Positions 1 to 8,503 of a DNA stretch of 64,000 bases are shown here, one piece after another. The notes beneath the pieces were generated by a model. The model had not been told where the DNA came from, did no database searches, and saw nothing but the letters and a program-made list of their open reading frames with translations. Numbering within the stretch: the first letter of the stretch is position 1; every line of letters begins with the position of its first letter. A program made the translations under genes and the position numbers. This stretch comes from Bacteroidales bacterium. Its GTDB lineage: Bacteria; Bacteroidota; Bacteroidia; Bacteroidales; UBA10428. The DNA lies in NCBI GenBank assembly GCA_016929525.1, contig JAFGIP010000117.1, positions 1-64,000 on the forward strand. The letters are read 5' to 3'.

Positions 1-1213
1 TTTCAATTTTTTCATGAACACTCAGGTTTGTAATAATAACACTGTCGCAACCATAAACAGTCATTAATGAGTCATAATAAGTACCTGCCTCGGCTTGCCA
101 TTCTTCATCTGCAAAGTAACTTTCACCACCACAGATTTCAGCATTAGCTGTTGACTCATATGTATCATGAACAGTAAGGTGAGTAATTATTATACTGTCG
201 CAACCATAAATGGTTTGCAATGTATCGTAGTATGTACCTGTCTTGGTTTGCCACTGTCTTTCTGCAAAGTAACTTTCACCTTCACAAATGTCAAGATCAA
301 TTTCTTCTTTATAGAAATAATTGTGTAAAAGATCAGCACAGTCGTAATAACATTCTCGTAATTTAATTTTATTAATGAACGGACTGTTTATTAGTGTTGC
401 TTTTTCATTTTCAGAGAAGTATGTATTCGGGTATGTAATGTAACCAAACCACATTATAGAGTTCCTGTCACAACCCGGTAAACCCTCTTCGCAACCCGGA
501 GGATGCGGAAGTCCGAAAGCATGACCCAGTTCATGCCCCAGGCCTCCTGCGTAACGACATGGTGTATATTCTCTTCCTTCACCCGGGCATATTGGCATCC
601 ATGGCTGGCCCGTTAAACCTCTTAAATCGTTTGCAGATATTACAGCAGTCCCTAAACCTCCACATCCACCACACTGTCCGCATGCATTAAAAGCATCAAT
701 ATAAATAACCCAGATATTATTTGGATCCCAGAATCTGCCTCCGGTCAGTTTAAATGCATCATCGGTAACATTATTCCAGAACCACATCCAATAACTACCG
801 TTGGAGTTGGTAGAATACCATTCCGCATTATGTTGGGTTTGATAAATTTCAATAATCGGATCCGGTAACAGATTGAATGTTTTTTTCCCATACAGCTGCT
901 CTTTATACCACTGCTGCAAATGCACTACTGCATTCTTTAAACTAAGCGCATATTCAGGTTTTACAGAGCTGTCTGCTGGCACCAGGTATAATATTCTAAC
1001 ATATTTTACTGCCTTATTATTTACCTCGTAATAATCAGATGGAGGCTTTTGCAGAGAATTAAGATATTCATGGCAGTCGATATTTAAGTCCTGAGCTATG
1101 GCCGGACTCGTTTTCGCCGTCAAAATACTTAATAAGATTATAGTTTTTAACAACACTCCTGTTAACCAAAAACAGCTTAGGGTGAATTTGATTTCACTTA
1201 ATTTTGCGCCCAT
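1..1213 (-). CDS. Secreted metzincin-type zinc metalloprotease with C-terminal repeats (3' end outside window)
   Basis: Reading leftwards from the ATG at 1213 gives 404 open codons that run off the window edge. Residues 1-41 look like a signal peptide ending in AIAQ. The zinc site HELGHAFGLPH (residues 227-237) is the HExxHxxGxxH motif of metzincins, followed by SIMWFGY as a likely Met-turn, so it should be an exported zinc endopeptidase. A Cys/Gly-rich stretch (CGQCGGCGG) lies before the active site. From about residue 309 a 51-residue unit (ICEGESYFA ... GTYYD ... YGCDSIIIT) occurs, then a second copy from about 360 that is still running near the edge. Such repeats are common in surface proteins of Bacteroidota, and a T9SS sorting domain may follow outside the window. 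The peptidase family below metzincin level is not certain. The SagB gene lies 93 bp upstream on the same strand. Confidence 0.85.
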   Translation of the reverse strand, partial: MGAKLSEIKFTLSCFWLTGVLLKTIILLSILTAKTSPAIAQDLNIDCHEYLNSLQKPPSDYYEVNNKAVKYVRILYLVPADSSVKPEYALSLKNAVVHLQQWYKEQLYGKKTFNLLPDPIIEIYQTQHNAEWYSTNSNGSYWMWFWNNVTDDAFKLTGGRFWDPNNIWVIYIDAFNACGQCGGCGGLGTAVISANDLRGLTGQPWMPICPGEGREYTPCRYAGGLGHELGHAFGLPHPPGCEEGLPGCDRNSIMWFGYITYPNTYFSENEKATLINSPFINKIKLRECYYDCADLLHNYFYKEEIDLDICEGESYFAERQWQTKTGTYYDTLQTIYGCDSIIITHLTVHDTYESTANAEICGGESYFADEEWQAEAGTYYDSLMTVYGCDSVIITNLSVHEKIE

Positions 1214-1306
1214 GACTTGATTGAATTAGTAATAACTTGAAAATCCCTGAAATTCAGTCCAAATATACAACCATAAACAACCCTATGTCAAGTGCTTATT
1301 ATTTTT

Positions 1307-1981
1307 CTAGTCTTCAGATTTATTATACTTCCCAACAGGCATTATATATAACGGGAATTGTTCTTTATTCAATTCTATCAACTGTTTTATTTTTTTTTCT
1401 TCAAATGCAGCTATGGCAAACGTTGCTAAATGAAGTGATTCAGCTTGTAGATGGACATTCTGAGAAGAGTGCCCGACTTCAATGAACGCATATTTACTTT
1501 TACTTTTTAGATGATGACGATTTTTTACGTGTTCAAATTCAGTGGTATAGATAAGACTAAAAGGGGCATCTTCCAGAGCCGTATGGTTCATCGAATATTT
1601 GCTAAGTTCTTTTCTGTAATCGCCTTCTTTTAACAAGATGATAGAATGGTCAACAGGTCTGTAACTATAAATTCCTGCTTTTAAACCATCCACTAATCCG
1701 GCAACCAGATAAATTTTAAGTGGATATATAGTTCCTGCTGATGGTGTTGTTTTTAATCTGACTGTGGTACGATTATACTCATCTTTGGGCTCGGTAATAC
1801 CATAAGCTGCCCATAAGATTTGTGAAACTTCCTCAATTCCAATTTTTGAGCTGATAATATTTCTTCTTGAACGTCTGTTATAAAGAGCTTTCTCTACAGT
1901 AACAGAACCGGAAATATTTGCAGGGGGAAGGACAATTGTTGTTTCAGACATTGTTGTATTGATGTATTGAACAGCACTCAT
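1307..1981 (-). CDS. SagB/ThcOx-type nitroreductase-fold FMN oxidoreductase, stand-alone
   Basis: The 224-residue protein has the signatures of the SagB/ThcOx branch of the nitroreductase fold: an SRRN segment near residue 38, TPSAGTIYPL in the FMN-binding region, EVGHSSQNVHLQA in the dimer/FMN helix, and a C-terminal PLYIMPVGK. Family members bind FMN and oxidise azolines in thiazole/oxazole-modified peptides, but many stand-alone copies have no known substrate. No YcaO or McbB/SagC-like cyclodehydratase and no precursor peptide is visible nearby, so a role in peptide modification is not supported. No signal peptide is seen, so the protein is probably cytoplasmic. Translation could start at 1981 or at a second Met ten codons in. 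It is divergent from the xylose operon across 206 bp. Confidence 0.8.
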   Translation of the reverse strand: MSAVQYINTTMSETTIVLPPANISGSVTVEKALYNRRSRRNIISSKIGIEEVSQILWAAYGITEPKDEYNRTTVRLKTTPSAGTIYPLKIYLVAGLVDGLKAGIYSYRPVDHSIILLKEGDYRKELSKYSMNHTALEDAPFSLIYTTEFEHVKNRHHLKSKSKYAFIEVGHSSQNVHLQAESLHLATFAIAAFEEKKIKQLIELNKEQFPLYIMPVGKYNKSED

Positions 1982-2117
1982 TTAAATAAAAAAAAATTCA
2001 GAAATGAAGTAACCTATCTTTCATTTAAAATCCAAAAATAAATGTTAAAACAGTCTTTTTTTTTATAAATAAACAATTTATCCTTAATTGAGGGATACCG
2101 ATGTAAATTGAAAATTT

Positions 2118-2140
2118 ATAAACGTAAAAAATACGTTTAT
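2118..2140. promoter_or_regulatory. Perfect inverted repeat upstream of the xylose operon, probable regulator binding site
   Basis: ATAAACGTA (2118-2126) and TACGTTTAT (2132-2140) are exact reverse complements separated by five A residues. The site ends 47 bp before the regulator start codon. A candidate -7 element TATATTTA lies at 2165-2172, so the palindrome would sit at or just upstream of the -33 position. A 9-bp dyad suits a dimeric Nudix-type sugar regulator. Assignment to the adjacent regulator is inferred from position and symmetry. Confidence 0.65.
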
Positions 2141-2187
2141 CCTGCTATTATTGGATATAATTCATATATTTATCGAAAATTTCTGCA

Positions 2188-2925
2188 TTGAAAACAAGGT
2201 TTAATCCTCATATATCTGTTGACTGTGTTGTATTTGGTTTCGATTTAAACGAGCTGAAAATACTGCTAATAAATCGTGATTCGGTTGAGGATGTCAAACC
2301 GGATAAAAATAAAATTAAACTACCCGGAAGTTTAATAATCAGGTTTGAAGAGTTACATCAGTCAGCACATAGAGTGCTTCAAAAGTATACAGGTCTTGAT
2401 AATATATATCTTAAGCAGTTCGGTATTTTTGATTCTCCGGGCCGACTGAGCGATGAAGAGGATGTAACATGGTTAAAAAATCAAACAAATGTTGAAATCC
2501 AGCGTGTAATAACGGTTGCATATTATTCGCTTATCAGGCTGGATGACAGCAAAACAACGAAATTATCGGAAAGTTTTAATGCAAAATGGTACTCAGCTAC
2601 GGAGGTCCCTGACTTAATGTTCGACCATAATAAAATACTTGAGGAAGGCATTAAGACATTGCGAAACGAGCTTATCAGTCAGCCAATTGGTTTTAACCTG
2701 TTACCTGAAAAGTTTACACTAAATCAACTTCAGCAACTTTATGAGGTTGTTCTGGGAGTTAAAATGGATAACAGAAATTTCCGCAAACGCGCTATAAGTT
2801 TAAAATACATAGAACCTCTGAATGAATGGCAGAAGGGTCTATCGAATAAGCCGGCTAAACTGCATAGTTTTAACCGTGATGAATATGAAAAATTTATTAA
2901 TAAGAACACTTTGTTTATTATTTAA
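2188..2925 (+). CDS. xylR: Nudix-domain transcriptional regulator of xylose use (NrtR/AraR-like)
   Basis: This 245-residue protein has an N-terminal Nudix-like domain (ISVDCVVFGFDLNELKILLI at residues 9-28) and a C-terminal winged-helix region (about 150-245, with FTLNQLQQLYEVV and NRNFRKRAI). The Nudix catalytic box is not recognisable, as expected for members that act as sugar-responsive repressors or activators. In Bacteroides, proteins of this family control arabinose and xylose genes and sit next to them. Here it is first in a four-gene xylose operon, 15 bp before xylB. The only usable start codon is TTG at 2188: an in-frame stop lies at 2158-2160 and no ATG precedes the conserved domain. 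The effector, probably xylose or a xylose-derived sugar, is inferred. Confidence 0.85.
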   Translation: MKTRFNPHISVDCVVFGFDLNELKILLINRDSVEDVKPDKNKIKLPGSLIIRFEELHQSAHRVLQKYTGLDNIYLKQFGIFDSPGRLSDEEDVTWLKNQTNVEIQRVITVAYYSLIRLDDSKTTKLSESFNAKWYSATEVPDLMFDHNKILEEGIKTLRNELISQPIGFNLLPEKFTLNQLQQLYEVVLGVKMDNRNFRKRAISLKYIEPLNEWQKGLSNKPAKLHSFNRDEYEKFINKNTLFII

Positions 2926-2940
2926 TACAACTTATTATTC

Positions 2941-4431
2941 ATGTATTTACTTGGATTTGATATAGGAAGCTCTTCAATTAAGGTAAACCTGGTTGATGCT
3001 GAAAACGGTAATTCAGTAGCATCTGATTTTCAACCCAGGGAAGAAATGAAAATAACAGCATTAAAAGCCGGTTGGGCGGAGCAGGACCCGGAATTATGGT
3101 GGGAACAATTGAAAATTGCTACTCACAATGTGCTGATAGAATCGGGAATTGATAAGGATGATATTGTCTCAATAGGGATATCTTACCAAATGCATGGTTT
3201 GGTGTGTATTGATAAATCAGGAAATGTGATCAGGCCATCTATTATCTGGTGTGATAGCCGTGCAGTGGAAATAGGTGAACTCGCCTTTTCTGAGATAGGT
3301 AAAAATGTGTGTTTGGATCATTTCCTGAACTCACCGGGAAATTTCACAGCATCAAAGCTTAAATGGGTTTCTGAAAATGAACCTGAGCTGTTCAGAAAGA
3401 TAGATAAGATTATGCTGCCGGGCGATTACATTGCTTACCGGCTGACAGGAAATAAATATACCACTCAAACAGGGCTTTCGGAAGGAATAATGTGGGATTT
3501 CAAAGAAGGAAGTATAGCAAAGAAGCTGTTAAATCATTACAATATTGATCCGGGTCTTTTATGTAATATAGTCCCGGTATTTTCAAACCAGGGTAACCTC
3601 ACGACAAAAACAGCTGCTGAACTGGGGCTTTCTGAAAAGACAGCAGTTGCATACAGGGCAGGAGACCAGCCAAATAATGCACTTTCCCTGAATGTTTTGA
3701 ACCCGAGCGAAATAGCAGCTTCAGCCGGGACTTCAGGTGTAATTTATGGAATTAGCTCAGAGATCAGGTATGACCCTCAGTCGCGGGTAAATTCATTTGC
3801 GCATGTAAATTATAGCGTAGAGGAACCTCATCTTGGAGTTTTACTATGTGTTAACGGTACAGGAATACTAAATTCATGGATAAGACGAATTTCAGGTAAG
3901 GAAATGAACTATGAAATCATGAATGAGCTGGCCGCTAAGGTACCTGTTGGAAGTGAAAATCTGAAAATTATCCCTTTTGGGAACGGTGCAGAACGATTAT
4001 TACAAAACAAAGATATTGGGGCCTCAGCTCATGGTCTTAATTTCAATATACATGATCATGGACATTTGTACAGGGCTGTACAGGAAGGCATTGTATTTTC
4101 TTTTCAGTACGGTATTGAGATAATGGAGAATATGGGAATAAAGCCGTCTGTAATAAGGGCGGGTAATGCTAATATGTTTTTAAGCCCGGTTTTTAGAGAA
4201 ACTCTTGCAGGTATTACTCAGGCAGAAATTGAATTATATGATACCGACGGTTCAAAAGGAGCGGCTTTGGGAAGTGGTATCGGAGCAGGAGTTTTTAAAA
4301 GCTTTTCAGAGGCGTTTATGAATCTGAAAAAGATAGATACAGTTTATCCGGATGAAAAAAAATATAATGAATATAAAAATGCATATGAAATCTGGAAGGA
4401 AACATTGAATCAGTATGCTATTAAATCATAG
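2941..4431 (+). CDS. xylB: Xylulokinase
   Basis: FGGY-family sugar kinase of 496 residues, the usual length. It phosphorylates D-xylulose to xylulose 5-phosphate, which enters the pentose phosphate pathway. The N-terminal ATPase motif GFDIGSSSIK holds Asp7; the catalytic base is probably Asp242 in RAGDQPNNAL; the second-domain phosphate motif is SAGTSGVIYG near residue 261; SYQMHGLV near 81 and WCDSRA near 103 match xylulokinases and argue against glycerol or ribulose kinases. It lies between the regulator and xylose isomerase, which fixes the substrate. Probably cytoplasmic and cotranscribed under the palindrome at 2118-2140. Confidence 0.95.
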   Translation: MYLLGFDIGSSSIKVNLVDAENGNSVASDFQPREEMKITALKAGWAEQDPELWWEQLKIATHNVLIESGIDKDDIVSIGISYQMHGLVCIDKSGNVIRPSIIWCDSRAVEIGELAFSEIGKNVCLDHFLNSPGNFTASKLKWVSENEPELFRKIDKIMLPGDYIAYRLTGNKYTTQTGLSEGIMWDFKEGSIAKKLLNHYNIDPGLLCNIVPVFSNQGNLTTKTAAELGLSEKTAVAYRAGDQPNNALSLNVLNPSEIAASAGTSGVIYGISSEIRYDPQSRVNSFAHVNYSVEEPHLGVLLCVNGTGILNSWIRRISGKEMNYEIMNELAAKVPVGSENLKIIPFGNGAERLLQNKDIGASAHGLNFNIHDHGHLYRAVQEGIVFSFQYGIEIMENMGIKPSVIRAGNANMFLSPVFRETLAGITQAEIELYDTDGSKGAALGSGIGAGVFKSFSEAFMNLKKIDTVYPDEKKYNEYKNAYEIWKETLNQYAIKS

Positions 4432-4482
4432 TGATTTTTTAATAAGTAAGGATATAAATTATAAACAATAAACTATTCAGAT

Positions 4483-5811
4483 ATGGAATATCTTGCAGGA
4501 GATAAAGAATATTTTCCGGGAATCGGAAAGATTAAGTTCGAAGGGGTGGAATCAAAAAATCCACTGGCATTTCGGTACTACGATGAAAACAAAAAAGTAG
4601 GCAGTAAGACCATGAAAGAACATTTCAGGTTTGCTGTGGCTTACTGGCATTCGTTCTGTGGGGATGGAGGAGATCCTTTCGGTGAGGGTACACGACCGAT
4701 GGCGTGGAATGAAGGTAATGACCCCGTTTCTAAGGCTAAAGCTAAAATGGATGCCGCTTTTGAATTTTTTACCAAGCTTAGCGTACCTTACTACTGTTTT
4801 CATGACATTGATCTTATAGAAGACGATGATTCGATTTCTGTTTATGAAGACAGGCTTAATACAATTGTTGATTATGCAAAAGAAAAACAGCAGGCGTCCG
4901 GTGTTAAATTATTATGGGGAACTGCCAACGTTTTCTCGCATAAAAGGTATATGAATGGTGCAGCGACCAACCCCGATTTTAATATATTATGCAGAGCTGC
5001 CACGCAGGTGAAAAATGCACTGGATGCCACAATAAAACTTGGTGGTGAGAATTACGTTTTTTGGGGTGGCAGAGAAGGATATATGTCTTTACTGAATACA
5101 AACATGAAACGTGAACTTGATCACCTGGGCCGGTTCCTGGGTATGGCACGCGATTATGCACGAAGCAAAGGATTTAAAGGTAACTTCTTTATTGAACCAA
5201 AACCCATGGAACCAACCAAGCACCAATACGATTTTGATTCGGCAACTGTGATTGGATTCCTTAAGGAATACGAACTTGAAAAGGACTTTAAATTGAATAT
5301 TGAAGTAAATCATGCGACTTTGGCCGGACATACATTTCAACATGAGCTGCAGGTTGCAGCCAATCATGGTTTGTTAGGCAGTATTGATGCCAATCGTGGC
5401 GATTATCAGAATGGCTGGGATACAGATCAGTTTCCGATCAATGTTTATGAATTGGTTGAGGCAATGCTGGTAATACTCGAAGCCGGCGGATTTAAAGGCG
5501 GTGGAATCAATTTCGATGCTAAAATAAGAAGGAACTCTACCGATAACGAAGACATTTTTATTGCACATATTGCAGGTATGGATGCTTTTGCCAGAGCACT
5601 GATTGCAGCTAATGAAATTCTGGAGAATTCTGATTATACAAATAAACGTGCGCAACGTTATGTTTCTTTTAACTCCGGTGCAGGTGCCGATTTCGAAAAA
5701 GGTAAACTTACTTTGGAAGATCTGAGAAATATTGCCATTGAGAAAGGTAATCCGCAACTTATCAGCGGAAAACAGGAATGGTATGAGGCATTAATTAATA
5801 TGCATATTTAA
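4483..5811 (+). CDS. xylA: Xylose isomerase
   Basis: Interconverts D-xylose and D-xylulose. The 442-residue length and sequence fit the longer class II isomerases. Visible active-site elements are CFHDIDL (catalytic His107, Asp110), VFWGGREGY (193-200), [16 protein letters not shown] with metal ligand Glu238, [15 protein letters not shown] (274-288), SIDANRGD (300-307) and NFDAK further on. These ligands bind the two divalent metals used for the hydride shift. Third gene of the operon, 51 bp after xylB and 9 bp before the transporter. Nothing is missing or unusual. Confidence 0.97.
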   Translation: MEYLAGDKEYFPGIGKIKFEGVESKNPLAFRYYDENKKVGSKTMKEHFRFAVAYWHSFCGDGGDPFGEGTRPMAWNEGNDPVSKAKAKMDAAFEFFTKLSVPYYCFHDIDLIEDDDSISVYEDRLNTIVDYAKEKQQASGVKLLWGTANVFSHKRYMNGAATNPDFNILCRAATQVKNALDATIKLGGENYVFWGGREGYMSLLNTNMKRELDHLGRFLGMARDYARSKGFKGNFFIEPKPMEPTKHQYDFDSATVIGFLKEYELEKDFKLNIEVNHATLAGHTFQHELQVAANHGLLGSIDANRGDYQNGWDTDQFPINVYELVEAMLVILEAGGFKGGGINFDAKIRRNSTDNEDIFIAHIAGMDAFARALIAANEILENSDYTNKRAQRYVSFNSGAGADFEKGKLTLEDLRNIAIEKGNPQLISGKQEWYEALINMHI

Positions 5812-5820
5812 TTTACAACG

Positions 5821-7218
5821 ATGAATAAATTACATGATTCCGGTAGCAAAATTTACATTTATAGTCTGACCCTTGTAGCTACCCTTGGCGGACTTCTTTT
5901 TGGTTATGATACTGCTGTTATTTCAGGCGCCGAAAAATCGATCCAGGTATATCTTATAAATAGTCTTGGATTGAGTACCTGGATTCACGGAGCAACAACC
6001 TCAAGTGCTTTAATCGGTTGTATTATCGGTGGGGTTATTTCAGGTATAATCGCATCGAAATTCGGAAGAAAAAAAACATTGCAGATTGCTGCAGTCTTAT
6101 TCTTTCTTTCCGCCTTAGGATCCGGTAATCCGGAATTCGTGTTTTTCACAAAAGGTGAACCGACGATCGGGTTGCTTTTAACCTTTAATTTTTATCGTAT
6201 AATAGGTGGAATCGGTGTTGGTCTGGCCTCTGCAGTATGCCCAATGTACATCGGAGAAATATCTCCTGAAAATATACGAGGAAGACTGGTATCATTAAAC
6301 CAGTTCGCAATCATATTTGGTATGCTGGTGGTTTACTTTGTTAACTGGGGAATTGCTAACGGACAAAGTCTTGACTGGATCAACGATATTGGATGGAGGA
6401 GAATGTTTCTTTCCGAGGCAATTCCGGCAGGCTTATTCGGAATACTCTTGCTGTTTGTCCCGGAAACACCAAGATATCTTTCGTTAACTCAAAAAGATGA
6501 AAGAGCTTTAAAGATTTTGACAAAAATTAACGGAGTACAACGAGCAAAAACCATTTTAGCAGAAATTAAGGAGACAATTGAACATCACTCGGCAAAAATC
6601 TTTTCATATGGAAAGATTGTGATTATCATTGGTATACTTCTTTCTGTTTTTCAGCAGTTTGTGGGTATTAATGTTGCATTATACTACGCACCGCGTATTT
6701 TTGAAAGTATGGGTTCGGCAAAAGATGCTTCAATGCTGCAAACTGTAATTATGGGTGTTGTGAACGTAGTGTTTACAGTTGTTGCAATCCTGACTGTTGA
6801 CCGCTGGGGACGTAAACCGTTGCTGATGGTTGGATCTGTAGGTATGGCTATTGGCATGTTTGCAATAGGTGCTCTTTCATTTATGAATGTAATCGGGATA
6901 AGTACATTGGTCTTTATCATTATTTATACGGCATCGTTCATGATGTCATGGGGGCCAATCTGCTGGGTACTCATTTCAGAGATATTTCCTAATAAAATAA
7001 GGGGAAGAGCGGTCGCTATAGCAGTTGCTGCGCAATGGGCTGCCAATTATTTTATTTCATCTACTTATCCGGCTATGATGGAATTTAGCGGAGGAATGAC
7101 ATATAGCTTTTATGGTCTGATGAGCATTCTGTCTTTCATCTTCGTATGGAGAATGGTTCCGGAAACAAAGGGAAAGACACTTGAGGAAATGGAAAAACTC
7201 TGGGAGAAAAAGAAATAA
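5821..7218 (+). CDS. Sugar/proton symporter of the MFS, probable xylose importer
   Basis: A 465-residue twelve-helix major facilitator of the sugar-porter family, like XylE or AraE. Family marks are GGLLFGYDTAVISGA in helix 1, SKFGRKK after helix 2, PETPRYL at the end of the N-half, QQFVGINVALYYAPRIF in helix 7, DRWGRKPLL after helix 8 and PETKGKTLEEME at the C-terminus. The QQ...N...YY residues of helix 7 bind sugar in XylE. As last gene of the xylose operon it should bring D-xylose across the inner membrane with protons. A clear hairpin terminator follows at 7266-7291. Confidence 0.9.
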   Translation: MNKLHDSGSKIYIYSLTLVATLGGLLFGYDTAVISGAEKSIQVYLINSLGLSTWIHGATTSSALIGCIIGGVISGIIASKFGRKKTLQIAAVLFFLSALGSGNPEFVFFTKGEPTIGLLLTFNFYRIIGGIGVGLASAVCPMYIGEISPENIRGRLVSLNQFAIIFGMLVVYFVNWGIANGQSLDWINDIGWRRMFLSEAIPAGLFGILLLFVPETPRYLSLTQKDERALKILTKINGVQRAKTILAEIKETIEHHSAKIFSYGKIVIIIGILLSVFQQFVGINVALYYAPRIFESMGSAKDASMLQTVIMGVVNVVFTVVAILTVDRWGRKPLLMVGSVGMAIGMFAIGALSFMNVIGISTLVFIIIYTASFMMSWGPICWVLISEIFPNKIRGRAVAIAVAAQWAANYFISSTYPAMMEFSGGMTYSFYGLMSILSFIFVWRMVPETKGKTLEEMEKLWEKKK

Positions 7219-7265
7219 ATGCTTATAGTTACTTTGGTTTTTTAACTTTTATTAAAATGATACGA

Positions 7266-7291
7266 AAATCCGCTCATTCTTGAGCGGATTT
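7266..7291 (+). terminator. Intrinsic terminator of the xylose operon
   Basis: AAATCCGCTCA (7266-7276) pairs perfectly with TGAGCGGATTT (7281-7291) around a four-base loop, followed by a T-rich tract. It lies 47 bp after the transporter stop codon and before the separately promoted lipocalin gene. Confidence 0.85.
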
Positions 7292-7334
7292 CTGTTTTAT
7301 AATTAATTGAGTTAATTTTATTAAAACATATACT

Positions 7335-7889
7335 ATGAAACCAAAAAAATTAATTGGAATTATTACTCCGGCGATAATTAGTATTATTATGTTTAACTCA
7401 TGTTCAACCATCCCAAAAGGTGTTACTGCAGTTAGCCCTTTTTATAAAGAAAAATATTTAGGTAAATGGTATGAAATTGCAAGAATAGATTTTCGGTTTG
7501 AACGAAACTTAAATAATACTACAGCAGACTATTCTGTCAATGATGATGGTAGTATTAAAGTTGAAAATCGAGGGTTTAATTATGAAACAAAACAATGGAA
7601 GTATGCCGCCGGTAAAGCTAAGTTTGCAGGTGATCAGAATGTGGCCATGCTTAAGGTATCATTTTTTGGACCCTTCTATTCCGGATATAATGTAATTGCC
7701 CTGGACGATGAGTACAAATATGCTCTCGTTACAGGAGACAAACTAAAATATCTTTGGATACTTTCCCGTGAAACTGAAATACCGGAAGATGTTAAACAGA
7801 ATTACCTTAAAACAGCAGAAAGCTTTGGCTTTGATGTCTCCTTGCTCATTTGGGTTGAACACGATAAAGCCGGGAACAGTGACAGTTAA
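7335..7889 (+). CDS. blc: Outer-membrane lipocalin lipoprotein, Blc type
   Basis: A 184-residue lipoprotein with signal peptide and lipobox MFNSC (Cys23). The first lipocalin motif is YLGKWYEIARIDFRFE around residues 41-56; the rest follows the bacterial Blc pattern: VENRGFN, KAKFAGD, FGPFYSGYNVIALDDEYKYALVTG and LWILSRE. Blc lipocalins are anchored to the outer membrane and bind lysophospholipids or fatty acids, usually under envelope stress. It has its own spacer between the xylose terminator and siaC, so it is probably transcribed alone. No link to sugar metabolism is implied. Confidence 0.9.
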   Translation: MKPKKLIGIITPAIISIIMFNSCSTIPKGVTAVSPFYKEKYLGKWYEIARIDFRFERNLNNTTADYSVNDDGSIKVENRGFNYETKQWKYAAGKAKFAGDQNVAMLKVSFFGPFYSGYNVIALDDEYKYALVTGDKLKYLWILSRETEIPEDVKQNYLKTAESFGFDVSLLIWVEHDKAGNSDS

Positions 7890-8011
7890 AACTTACTAAC
7901 AAAGTAATAATTATTTAAATAGAAAAAGGTTTTAATTTGGAAACGGTTTTTAAACAATGCATTGATGAATCAGTTTTTGGTTTTTTGTTAAGACATTGGG
8001 TAATCATTAAT

Positions 8012-8042
8012 TTTGTCCAAATTTGAACCTCTGTTAAATTTT
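8012..8042 (+). promoter_or_regulatory. Bacteroidota-type promoter upstream of siaC
   Basis: TTTG at 8012-8015, then exactly 19 bases, then TAAATTTT at 8035-8042, close to the TTTG-N19-TAnnTTTG consensus with one mismatch at the last base. Initiation would fall near 8049, about 20 bases before the siaC start. Confidence 0.45.
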
Positions 8043-8068
8043 GTATATCTTAATAAAAAATTAATCTG

Positions 8069-8455
8069 ATGGAAAAACTCGTTATTGATGGTGATAATGA
8101 CAGACCATACATTTATTTAGATAAAGAATTTGGGATTTATCGTATTCGCGGTTGTTCCTTACCTGAAAATGTTCTGGAAGTTTATACACCCGTCCTTGAC
8201 TGGTTGCGTGAATATGCAGAGGATCCGAATCCGGAGATGAATTTTGAGTTTGACTTTGATTATTTAAATACTGCCTCATCGAATATGGTTATGCGTATAA
8301 TAGATGCATTAATCAATATCAGAAAAAATCAGTCCGGAGTTCAGATTAAATGGTTTTACCGCCACGGTGATATCGATATGAGAGATCTGGGTCTTGAAAT
8401 GCTTGAAGACACAAAGTGTACTTTTAAACTTATTCAGAAAGATCCCGTTGATTAA
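8069..8455 (+). CDS. siaC: SiaC-family regulatory phosphoprotein (DUF1987)
   Basis: This 128-residue protein matches the SiaC/DUF1987 family along its length. In Pseudomonas, SiaC is phosphorylated on Thr68 by the kinase SiaB, dephosphorylated by the PP2C-like SiaA, and when unphosphorylated activates the diguanylate cyclase SiaD. Here the segment FDYLNTASSNMVMRIID places Thr at residue 68, so the switch residue is kept. No siaA, siaB or siaD lies beside it: neighbours are a lipocalin and a convergent GH8 gene. A SpoIIE-type phosphatase is encoded at 46714-49977 and a receiver-adenylate cyclase at 16857-18479; either could belong to the same network, but that is inference. Confidence 0.88.
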   Translation: MEKLVIDGDNDRPYIYLDKEFGIYRIRGCSLPENVLEVYTPVLDWLREYAEDPNPEMNFEFDFDYLNTASSNMVMRIIDALINIRKNQSGVQIKWFYRHGDIDMRDLGLEMLEDTKCTFKLIQKDPVD

Positions 8456-8503
8456 AATCTCCCGGTTTTAATCAATAAGCAGAATCCCATAAATCAAATA
8501 TTC

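Noticed and set aside
1237-1485. 82-codon rightward open frame overlapping the end of the SagB gene
   Set aside because: It overlaps the conserved SagB C-terminus on the other strand, has no family features, and its start lies in the metalloprotease leader.
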